33,272 nucleotides of DNA. Source: Prevotella sp. (GTDB lineage: Bacteria > Bacteroidota > Bacteroidia > Bacteroidales > Bacteroidaceae). The translations under genes and the position numbers were made by a program. Positions 17,584 to 23,509 of this stretch are shown here, in pieces. The notes beneath the pieces were generated by a model. That model worked only from the letters and a program-made list of their open reading frames with translations. It had not been told where the DNA came from and ran no database searches. Positions within the stretch are counted from its first letter, which is position 1, and the number at the start of each line of letters is the position of its first letter. Location: NCBI GenBank assembly GCA_017619755.1, contig JAFZRU010000033.1, forward strand, positions 1 through 33,272. The letters are read 5' to 3'.

Positions 17584-19008
17584 TTATTCCATTAAAGTTT
17601 GACCTAACCCGTATTTTTCTGCATGAGCAGGATCATAAAATAGTCGCCAATTACTATTTTTATCGAGAAGAATACCCTATCTATATGTAAAGGGCTTGTA
17701 TCCAAGAAGCCAACATAAATTGGCTCCTCCAAATTTATCTAACCAAGGAACTTTTGTTTCAGAAGAAACATGTAATATGTGTTTTTTTATCCAGTCTGCT
17801 ACCTAATATTGTGGATTTAACTTTTGTTCATCACGAAATTCCCATACTAATGAACGGGGATTATTTTGTCGAAGTATATAATCACTATGCTCTCCACCCA
17901 CAGAAGTAAGCCAATCTTGTTCATTTATACTCTATCCTTCACTTATTCTACTTAAAACGTCCTTATCTTTCAAACCTGCCATTTCTTCAAAAGGAATCTT
18001 GGTACTTTGTTCAGCATTTTCAATAGCCCCTCTTGTAAATCGATATGTTCCATCAACATTCTTCTAAATAAGAGTTCGAGGAACTTCATTTTCTGGAATA
18101 CCTGCCCAAATTGCTCCATTTTGAAAACGTATTTCGTCGTCATTAAAAAATCCTTGATTTCCATACCATTGTGGTTTTCTTCCATTAAAGAAAGTTGGAG
18201 GTTTAGTATAAAAGGGTTTAGTAAATACATCTTTTAATCTAGCAAAATAGTTGCCATATCCTCTTGGATCAAGATAATTTAACGTATATCTGCCAAGATG
18301 TCCGAAATTGTTGCCTACCCATCCTCCATAGAACATTCCTGGATTTGTCCATACTGACAATTCTGTTGGTAATCCTGTCCAATCTGACACATTGTCAGCC
18401 CATGATTTACCTGTGAATAACCTTGAACCTGTGTTTACAGCTGCGTCGCCTAATGCACCTCCAACAAGACCTGTTCCTAAAACGATAGGTTGAGTGAGTC
18501 CTGCTCCAAGTCCTAATGCTGTTGCTCCAGTTAATCCTACTCTTACATTATCTGCTGCTGTAGGTTTTAATTCATAAGGCATATCTTCTCCAGTCTAATC
18601 TTTCCAAAACTATTCGGGACCATAAGCGTGGTATCCACCAAAAGGATCGACTGCATAATTTAATGGAATTCTCATATACCAAGGATTCCCCTACTTCTTT
18701 TCTTCTTCTTCTCTTTCCTATTTAGCTTTATCTAATTCTACTCTTAAAACATAGTCTTCTATACCTTCTGCGTTTCTATCTAATTCGTCTAATATTCTTC
18801 TTTGTTGCTCTATGCTTTGAGCAGCATTTCCGACTACATCTCTTGGAATTTCCTAATATGGACTTCTTCTTGTAGTTGTTTGAACTGGTTTATTTCTTGT
18901 AGGCATTTCATAAGGGAAAAACATTATTTTACCAGAATCAGTATCAACGGTTGTTATTTTTCCTCTTCCCTATTTTTATTGTTGATGTTTTTCAATTAGT
19001 TTTTTCAT
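17584..19008 (-). CDS. Amber-recoded gene: 474-codon frame with ten in-frame TAG codons
   Basis: Under the standard code this looks like scattered fragments; the largest plain piece is 18064-18582. Reading TAG through gives one frame from the ATG at 19008 to the TAA at 17584-17586. TAG falls at codons 13, 52, 97, 106, 133, 138, 315, 359, 402 and 444. Glutamine is otherwise always CAA (16) and never CAG, and about 14 Trp codons are intact with no TGA. One TAA sits at codon 11, so translation may begin later (ATG at 18924 or 18906), or that codon is a mutation or readthrough site. The protein has a charged N-terminus (KLIEKHQQ), an acidic coiled stretch near 97-105, a Gly/Ala-rich hydrophobic region (about 157-187) and a soluble C-terminal part. 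No family recognised; the style recalls proteins of TAG-recoded gut phages. Confidence 0.75.
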
Positions 19009-19087
19009 AACGTTACCATTATTATTTCTTTCTCTTTTCTTTTGGTACTTTTCTTTTCTCTTTCTTTTTTGGCAAGCTGTTAAAAGA

Positions 19088-19188
19088 AGAGTGGCTTCGA
19101 GCGGTTTTACCTCTACTTCACAGTCTTGGTTTACTGGCTAAGCTCAAGTTAAACTAGTACTTACGTCCCGGTATCAAGCTTCACTCTT
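19088..19188 (-). repeat. Cassette-end element b (101 bp)
   Basis: Same ends (AAGAGTG/CACTCTT), same core TATCAAGCTT (19172-19181) and same GGCTTCGAGCGGTTTTA block as element a, but a different middle (ACAGTCTTGGTTTACT and ACTAGTACTTACGTCCCGG) shared only with element c. It begins two bases after the TAA at 19191. The short Lys-rich stretch at 19028-19087, between this element and the next gene, could be the tail of a lost gene (frame ending PKEKRKK then TAA). Confidence 0.85.
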
Positions 19189-19190
19189 TT

Positions 19191-19898
19191 TTAGATAATT
19201 GATTTTTTACTAATAAGTTTCCCTCCTCTTCTATTTTTAGGAATAGATAAAGATGTTATTCCTAAATTGTATTTTGTTCCAATTAAATCAGAAAGAGGAT
19301 CTTCCATTATATCTCCATGAAAGTTATGTCTTACTACCCATTTATTTCCATTATATACAAGTAGTCCTGTATGAGTTCCTTCGGACCATGAATTTCCTTT
19401 TGACCTAGATTTGTAATCCCAAGGACTTCCAGCATAGTACATGTTTACTACATAAGTTTGTGATTTGTCTAATTGATTGACATTGAACTTTCTTTTAAAG
19501 TTATCAGCAGCATCAAGATTGTAAGAAAAATGGTTTTGATAGTTACTTCCATTTCGATTAGTTTTTGATATTCCTTTATAACCATCAATATAAGGAGTTG
19601 TATAAGTATGATTCCACGCACTTCCTCCTGGAATTTGATTTAATAATCTATTTACATAAACAGCACATTCTGGACTAAAAAATGTTCCTATTTTATGCAT
19701 TTTATATATTTCTTTTCCTCTTCTTTCAGAGTACGAATTATTATTAAACATTGATGTTCTCGGATCTGTTCCAGGATTTGACGGAGCTATCATATCTAAT
19801 ACTCCTAATACTTTTTTACCAGTTTCTATAACAGATCTTCCAATATTTCTAATTGTCTTTCCTATTTGGTGTTTTTGTATTAACTATTTATTCTTCAT
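19191..19898 (-). CDS. Possible NlpC/P60-like cysteine peptidase, amber codon at position 5
   Basis: From the ATG at 19898 the frame gives 235 residues if the TAG at codon 5 is read; otherwise it would have to start at 19793 (200 residues). I prefer the longer one because its N-terminus (LIQKHQIGK) matches the start of the amber-rich gene (LIEKHQQ.K) and the ATG overlaps the upstream gene by 11 bases. A possible catalytic set is Cys78 (PECAVYVNRLL), His176 (GTHTGLLVYNG) and His191/Asn192 (RHNFHG), in the order seen in NlpC/P60-like amidases. The tail NRRGGKLISKKSII is strongly basic. Glutamine codons are CAA (6) and TAG (1), no CAG. Peptidoglycan hydrolysis fits the L,D-transpeptidase-like neighbour but is not shown. 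Confidence 0.6.
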
Positions 19899-20484
19899 AA
19901 TATGCAATTAATTTAGTTTTATCAGAATCGTCTAACATATAATATTTAATTACTTCAAATGTATGATAACTAACAGCAAAACATCCGTTGCTAGTATTGT
20001 TTAATGGGAAATTCACTTTGGGCAGATTGAATGGCAACAGTGTCGCCATTATGCAAGGATGAATGTATATTCCTCTTATTTCGGCATTGGAATTGGTATC
20101 GCTCCATCCCTTGAGTTTGATAGCTTCCATTCCGTTTTTCATCCTTACAAGTCCCTCCAAAGTGAACACACCGAGTGAAGAGCAGTTGCTGCCAATCTCA
20201 TTGCTGAACTCTGGCTTTGAGGGCGTGCTGTTTCCACCCTGTCCATGAAGAACAACTCCAGAATAGACTAAATCTGCATCAAAGTCCAATTTATAAATGA
20301 AAAGTCTATCTTCACAAGATGGTTTTGAGAAGTCAACTGCTATCTCATAAGTATTTTTACTTATATTCTCTTTGATGTATTTTGATCTTTTATGAATCCA
20401 AATCGGCCCCCCTTTGGGAATGCAGTAAGAGAGAACAACACATACCATGAAAAGATAGCCTATACGTTTTATTATTTTTTTCAT
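19888..20484 (-). CDS. L,D-transpeptidase-like lipoprotein (YkuD_2 type)
   Basis: The product is 198 residues. The N-terminal hydrophobic run ends at LSYC (Cys21), a likely lipobox. The middle has VVLHGQGG, then FSNEIGSNCSSLGVF (about residues 93-107), followed by IHPC and SNGCFAV (Cys168). This order is that of the murein L,D-transpeptidase catalytic family found in Bacteroidetes, where the Cys in S.GC is the nucleophile and the paired His lies upstream. It uses CAG for glutamine and no TAG, and its base composition is closer to the host genes, unlike its downstream neighbour. It has its own promoter at 20506-20536. Likely an envelope peptidoglycan-modifying or related protein. Confidence 0.8.
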   Translation of the reverse strand: MKKIIKRIGYLFMVCVVLSYCIPKGGPIWIHKRSKYIKENISKNTYEIAVDFSKPSCEDRLFIYKLDFDADLVYSGVVLHGQGGNSTPSKPEFSNEIGSNCSSLGVFTLEGLVRMKNGMEAIKLKGWSDTNSNAEIRGIYIHPCIMATLLPFNLPKVNFPLNNTSNGCFAVSYHTFEVIKYYMLDDSDKTKLIAYYEE

Positions 20485-20505
20485 TGTTGATTATTTTTGT
20501 TGGCA

Positions 20506-20536
20506 CAAAGGTATTTCATTTTAGCTCCTTTTCCAA
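20506..20536 (-). promoter_or_regulatory. Promoter of the L,D-transpeptidase-like gene
   Basis: On the minus strand: TTGG, 19 bases, TACCTTTG (20506-20513). The -7 box is exact; the -33 is one base off. The leader would be about 16 bases. This shows that at least one array module has a host-type promoter of its own. Confidence 0.65.
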
Positions 20537-20581
20537 GAAAAAGCAATGACTTTGTATCAAACCTCCTATTTAGTGTATGAG

Positions 20582-20677
20582 AAGAGTGGCTTCGAGCGGT
20601 TTTATCTCTACCTCAAAGTCTTGGTTTACTACTCAAGTTAAACTAGTACTTACGTCCCGGTATCAAGCTTCACTCTT
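20582..20677 (-). repeat. Cassette-end element c (96 bp)
   Basis: Same ends AAGAGTG/CACTCTT and core TATCAAGCTT (20661-20670); the middle matches element b (TCTTGGTTTACT, ACTAGTACTTACGTCCCGG) apart from a short gap. Unlike a, b and d, it is not directly after a stop codon; the diverged structured stretch 20679-20881 separates it from the gene ending at 20882. Confidence 0.85.
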
Positions 20678-20678
20678 T

Positions 20679-20881
20679 ATATTGGTTGATTAATTGGCTC
20701 AACCGTAAGCCTCGATAGATATAAACCTGGTTGCAACTAACTACTTTATTGGCTTCATAGGATTCGAACCTAAATCTACCAGCTACCCAGTAGGATTAAC
20801 CATTTATACATCAGCTACTAATTTCGTCAGGTTTATATTTGGGTGTACGACAGATTATCTTGGTATCATGCTTCACTTCAT
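20679..20881 (-). other. Non-coding structured stretch with tRNA-like T-arm and diverged element e
   Basis: Just after the stop at 20882 the plus strand has TATCATGCTT (20864-20873) followed by CACTTCA, a diverged form of the cassette-end core. Further on, an 11-base perfect inverted repeat (20719-20729 and 20828-20838, ATATAAACCTG/CAGGTTTATAT) encloses a segment that, on the minus strand, contains TTAGG-TTCGAAT-CCTAT, a typical tRNA T-arm. A weak D-arm (GATG...AATC) and anticodon-like arm (CTACT...GGTAG) can be drawn upstream, but the loop has eight bases and no acceptor stem closes. I see no protein-coding frame. Confidence 0.45.
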
Positions 20882-21244
20882 TTATATAAGGAACAGAAGC
20901 ACTGCATATATAAGCAATGGCAATGCGACGCAGATGATGACAGATGCTTTCCAGTAGTCCCATCCTATTCTCTTAAAGGAGAAAAGGTATTCCTGAGACA
21001 GCCTGAACGCCTTATCGCACCATTGCCTGAAGAATTTCCGCTTTGTCCAAAATATGTATATCCACAGAATACTCCATAATGGAGTAAAGACTGGGAATCG
21101 GACAATGATGTCGAGCATGACACACCATGACATAGGAATAATGAGATAATAGACAATGATATTGACCTCATTGTATGTCAGGTGTGTCCATTTGGCTACT
21201 TTGAGAAGTGCCGTAGCTACTGAATTAAAGATGGAATTGATCAT
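20882..21244 (-). CDS. Small membrane protein with two or more transmembrane segments
   Basis: The product is 120 residues, not recognised. Hydrophobic segments lie at about residues 28-48 (NIIVYYLIIPMSWCVMLDII), around 53-67 (VFTPLWSILWIYIFW) and at the C-terminus (ASVIICVALPLLIYAVLLFLI). A short basic loop rich in Arg and Lys separates the last two. The start overlaps the previous gene as ATGA (21241-21244), which points to coupled translation of the two. Its stop (TAA) is followed at once by the diverged element e. Small membrane proteins in arrays like this are often immunity proteins, but nothing here proves it. Confidence 0.65.
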   Translation of the reverse strand: MINSIFNSVATALLKVAKWTHLTYNEVNIIVYYLIIPMSWCVMLDIIVRFPVFTPLWSILWIYIFWTKRKFFRQWCDKAFRLSQEYLFSFKRIGWDYWKASVIICVALPLLIYAVLLFLI

Positions 21245-21447
21245 AGGATGAAGTCAGGGTCGGACAACAATATATGATCAGCCATTTCTTCTGACATTCC
21301 TGCTTCCATCTGTTCTTTCTTCCATCGTTCGCATCTCTCAATATGTGCTTCTTCAAGTAATTGAGCAAAATAACGAATAGCTAATACAATAAGCAAAACT
21401 ATTCCACAAATAGTTACAAATCCTTCGATAATTATAGAGTCTGTCAT
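21241..21447 (-). CDS. Small single-pass membrane protein
   Basis: The product is 68 residues: a hydrophobic N-terminal helix (about residues 7-26, EGFVTICGIVLLIVLAIRYF) and a charged helical tail with EEAHIERCERWKKEQMEAGM. It has no close family that I recognise. It is the upstream member of an ATGA-coupled pair with the 120-residue membrane protein and is preceded by a poor-matching AT-rich spacer without a clear promoter box. Confidence 0.6.
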   Translation of the reverse strand: MTDSIIIEGFVTICGIVLLIVLAIRYFAQLLEEAHIERCERWKKEQMEAGMSEEMADHILLSDPDFIL

Positions 21448-21461
21448 TTGTAAAGATTTTA

Positions 21462-21714
21462 TTATTTGTTATTAATTTTGGGATTATCGATTGTTGTTTT
21501 AACAGTAGGAATTTCTCCTCCAAACGATGTCATCATTTCCAATTTTCTTAAAAATGGTAAATGTTCAGTTGGTTTTGGATTTTTAGGGCTTGCGTAAGAA
21601 TACTTTGTACCATCGTAATCTTTTCCTCCCCACTGCCTTCGTATGGCATTAACTTTGTCCATATCTACTCCTACTGTTCCATCTCCATTTCCACAAAAAT
21701 TGTGCCATTCTTAT
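21462..21714 (-). pseudogene. 3' remnant of an unidentified gene
   Basis: From about 21714 the minus-strand frame reads EWHNFCGNGDGTVGVDMDKV and continues to a TAA at 21462; the only ATG is at 21662, which would give 66 residues. The sequence looks like real protein (HNFCGNGDG, RRQWGGKDYDGTKYSY) but has in-frame TAA codons just upstream (near 21715 and again about 30 bases further), and 60 bases further on it runs into the repeat at 21777. It is best read as the tail of a cassette gene whose 5' part was lost. The family is unknown. Confidence 0.5.
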
Positions 21715-21776
21715 TTTGCGGTAATCTCATAGCTTTTTTAAATTACCATATCTCGAAATTCAGCAGCTAATCCGAT

Positions 21777-22137
21777 TTAATTCGTCCTGCGGATGGTTTT
21801 TGTGCAAAGACGGCCTGCAAGGCCAACGAGATACTAGCCCAGGGCAACGCCTTGGGTAAATAACGGAGTAGATTGCGCCTACAGGATTCTGTGCAAAGAC
21901 GGCCTGCAAGGCCTACGAGATGCCAGCCCAGGGCAACGCCTTGGGAAAATAGCGGAGTAGTGCGCCGACAGGATTTTGTGCAAAGACGGCCTGCAAGGCC
22001 AACGAGATACCAGCCCAGGGCAACGCCTTGGGTAAATGATGGAGTTGATTACGCCCTGCAAGGGCAAAAGCATTATGACATCTATCACACGAACCGCTTA
22101 GCAGGCTGACGCTATCACCAATCAAGCATTACTCTCC
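21777..22137. repeat. Three tandem GCCCAGGGC units plus tail
   Basis: Three units of about 86-90 bases stand in a row (from about 21798, 21888 and 21974), each with GTGCAAAGACGGCCTGCAAGG and the CCCAGGGCAACGCCTTGGG hairpin. The last is followed by the tail with GCCCTGCAAGGGC and ACGAACCGCTTAGCAGGC, as at 16817-17005. The units are adjacent without spacers, so this is not a CRISPR array. Confidence 0.85.
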
Positions 22138-22205
22138 CTACGCATAGCTCGATATATGTCAAGATACACCGAGCTATGAAACTCAATCTATTTATAGATG
22201 AGCAA
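22138..22205. other. 68-base spacer with two hairpins, only in this copy
   Basis: This piece separates the repeat tail from element d; at the other copy (17006-17007) the two are nearly joined. It holds a 9-base inverted repeat, CATAGCTCG (22143-22151) with CGAGCTATG (22170-22178), and ATCTAT-TT-ATAGAT (22186-22199). It is either an insertion here or a deletion at the other end. Confidence 0.55.
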
Positions 22206-22305
22206 AAGAGTGGCTTCGAGCGGTTTTATCTCTACTTTATAATGCTCACATATTGCATCTGACTGCCCCAGTTATTGTATTATCCCGGTTTCAAGCTTCA
22301 CTCTT
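22206..22305 (-). repeat. Cassette-end element d (100 bp)
   Basis: Ends AAGAGTG and CACTCTT; core TTTCAAGCTT (22289-22298), one base different from the other copies. The interior (ATAATGCTCACATATTGCAT, CTGACTGCCCCAGTTATTG) is nearly identical to element a and unlike b and c. It begins three bases after the TGA of the 50-residue frame ending at 22309. Confidence 0.85.
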
Positions 22306-22308
22306 TTA

Positions 22309-22461
22309 TCATTTGTTTCTAAGACCTTTAACAAGATAAGCCATTGATATGGCTTCTTCCTTTAAGATAGGATTAGTCTTACATTCTTGAAGGAAGTTTT
22401 GTTCTTCCTCCGATGACATTCTTCCAAGAAGATAGTCGTCGATGATGTCTTCGTATTGCAT
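22309..22461 (-). CDS. 50-residue protein resembling an anti-sigma-type N-terminal segment
   Basis: Starts at the ATG overlapping the stop of the upstream frame (TAATG at 22459-22463) and ends in TGA. The sequence (MQYEDIIDDYLLGRMSSEEE, then a helix with NPILKEEA) resembles the short cytoplasmic start of Bacteroidales anti-sigma or TPR membrane proteins, which have the pattern Y..I..YL.G.Ms..E...F, but the protein stops where a transmembrane segment would be expected. It may be a stand-alone regulator or a truncated gene. The TAATG junction suggests coupled translation with the upstream gene. Confidence 0.55.
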   Translation of the reverse strand: MQYEDIIDDYLLGRMSSEEEQNFLQECKTNPILKEEAISMAYLVKGLRNK

Positions 22462-22700
22462 TATTCTATTGGTGTCCATAATATATTTCGTGAAAAATCA
22501 AAAAGTGTATTAAAATTATCATCATCTTCAGGAAAATTTCCTAAGTAACAATGATAATACTTGTCTATAATATCAATAGATTCTCCAGGATCACCTTTTG
22601 AATTGTAAAGCATAACTAATGTTTCAGTTACAGCTTCTTCTGCACTTAATATATAATAATAATCTTGATGAAGTTCTGGATGTTTTGCAAGTTCTTCCAT
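22461..22700 (-). CDS. Small acidic hypothetical protein, start uncertain
   Basis: From the ATG at 22700 the product is 79 residues, rich in Asp, Glu and Tyr (HQDYYYILSAEEAVTETLVM, ESIDIIDKYYHCYLG), with no recognised family. The same frame carries protein-like sequence further upstream (GRSDIIIANPLKI, VCKSFFKKD) but without an ATG and with a TAA near 22779. An ATG at 22771 in another frame reaches this frame if a -1 shift occurs at A AAA AAG (22742-22748), giving about 104 residues. It ends in TAA, overlapping the next ATG. Confidence 0.5.
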   Translation of the reverse strand: MEELAKHPELHQDYYYILSAEEAVTETLVMLYNSKGDPGESIDIIDKYYHCYLGNFPEDDDNFNTLFDFSRNILWTPIE

Positions 22701-22829
22701 TATCTTTAGAGGATTTGCAATTATTATATCTGAACGTCCATCTTTTTTAAAAAAACTCTTACAAACTTCATATTCCCATTTTTAATTTATTATATCATTA
22801 ATTGCCCAAAATACAAAAAAGTAATCAGT

Positions 22830-22979
22830 TTATTTGTTTTTTATCAATCTTTTTAACATTTTTCCTCCTTTTTTCAAAACTGGCCTAACTCCATTTGCTT
22901 GAAAAGTAACCATTCTATCAAATGGATTTGGTCCAACGCTACTTATACTGCAAACATTTTTAAAAGTTGAAGACGAATA
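22830..22979 (-). pseudogene. C-terminal remnant of a cassette gene
   Basis: A frame open from the TGA at 22980-22982 to the TAA at 22830 reads as a protein tail: SSVGPNPFDRMVTFQANGV, then KKGGKMLKRLIKNK. The basic GGK-containing end resembles that of the peptidase-like gene (RRGGKLISKKSII). The 5' boundary coincides with the core AAGCTTGATA (22978-22987), as if the front part of the gene had been replaced by recombination at that core. Confidence 0.5.
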
Positions 22980-22986
22980 TCAAGCT

Positions 22987-23046
22987 TTACAAAAGACCAA
23001 GCTTATCGCTTTCCTTGTAGTGGTGCTTTCCGTATTCGCCACACAT
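22987..23046 (-). CDS. 19-residue leader frame at the promoter end of the array
   Basis: ATG at 23046 to TAA at 22987: MCGEYGKHHYKESDKLGLL. The stop codon runs directly into the core AAGCTTGATA, the same arrangement seen at cassette ends. A TAATTTTG promoter box ends four bases before the ATG, so the transcript would be leaderless or start inside this frame. It may be the front of a truncated host gene or a leader peptide; its expression is uncertain. Confidence 0.35.
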   Translation of the reverse strand: MCGEYGKHHYKESDKLGLL

Positions 23047-23049
23047 CGG

Positions 23050-23057
23050 CAAAATTA
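23050..23057 (-). promoter_or_regulatory. Possible promoter box reading into the array
   Basis: On the minus strand the sequence is TAATTTTG, matching TAnnTTTG. A clear -33 TTTG is missing. Its position at the upstream border of the array, pointing the same way as all the array genes, would let it drive the first module. Confidence 0.4.
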
Positions 23058-23105
23058 CAAATATTTTTGATACAACAATCTATCATCCCCACCTTTTATT
23101 TATTA

Positions 23106-23342
23106 TTATCTAATGCAACCCATGAACAGCCAATTATGACATCCATGAGGTGGCACGGGATTATCACACCAACCAAAGCCCAATGAATCAACATCCCCAG
23201 AACTTCCCGGGTAAGTACCATTACTGAATTCTCTGCCACATTATGGAAAAATAGCCATATCGCATACTCCCGAAGTTCCAGTGGATTTCAATCGGTCGAA
23301 AGCTGAAATGTCTTGGCCGGTTGCGCTGTAGTGGTATCTTGG
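23106..23342 (-). other. Weak Cys-rich reading frame with one internal TAA
   Basis: In the frame that overlaps the end of the 73-residue gene, the minus strand can be read as YHYSATGQDISAF ... GVCDMAIFP, TAA (23241-23243), CGREFSNGTYPGSSG ... GWCDNPVPPHGCHNWLFMG, ending at TAA 23106. It looks more protein-like than the alternatives but has no start codon of its own. It could be a decayed gene or chance. Nothing else is seen between 23058 and 23287. Confidence 0.25.
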
Positions 23343-23509
23343 TTAGTAGAGTCAACAGCCAAAGATGTTCCGTGATCACAGGCGGCGCAGGTGCCGGCAC
23401 AATCGCCCTCGTAATGGCATTCATTCGGACTGTAATTGATGTCGTTGGCCTGCGCTATCTTGCGACGCACTTCCTTCAACGCTTCGCAAACGGCTTTTCC
23501 TCTTTTCAT
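23288..23509 (-). CDS. Small cysteine-containing conserved hypothetical protein
   Basis: The product is 73 residues. The first 48 residues (MKRGKAVCEALKEVRRKIAQ, then ECHYEGDCAGTCAACD) match a short Bacteroidales family, as I recall it, with the pattern MK.GK..C..LK..R..IA and ECH.EG.C.GTC..C; its function is unknown. The usual Glu/Leu-rich continuation is replaced here by a Thr/Gln-rich tail (about residues 53-73), which suggests a changed C-terminus. The cysteine spacing could bind a metal. No promoter box is visible in the 160 bases upstream, so it may be read through from the gene ending at 23672. Confidence 0.65.
   Translation of the reverse strand: MKRGKAVCEALKEVRRKIAQANDINYSPNECHYEGDCAGTCAACDHGTSLAVDSTNQDTTTAQPAKTFQLSTD

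Noticed and set aside
17584-19008. Ordinary pseudogene decay as the cause of the TAG codons
   Set aside because: Ten TAG but no TGA, only one TAA, no visible frameshift, and all CAA and Trp codons intact; decay would not choose CAG alone. Kept only as a minor alternative.
20751-20830. A complete tRNA gene, possibly an amber suppressor
   Set aside because: Only the T-arm is convincing; no acceptor stem pairs, the anticodon-like loop has eight bases, and the identity cannot be read.
21798-22137. CRISPR array
   Set aside because: The repeat units are 86-90 bases, adjacent and without unique spacers; no cas gene is present.
17584-22979. TAA also recoded to glutamine in the array
   Set aside because: TAA ends the frames at 17111, 17584, 19191, 19888 and 22461 in sensible positions, several with overlapping or adjacent starts; only isolated internal TAA codons remain.
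15682-23057. A complete crAss-like or Lak-like prophage
   Set aside because: No capsid, portal, terminase, polymerase or integrase gene is present; only small cargo-like genes.
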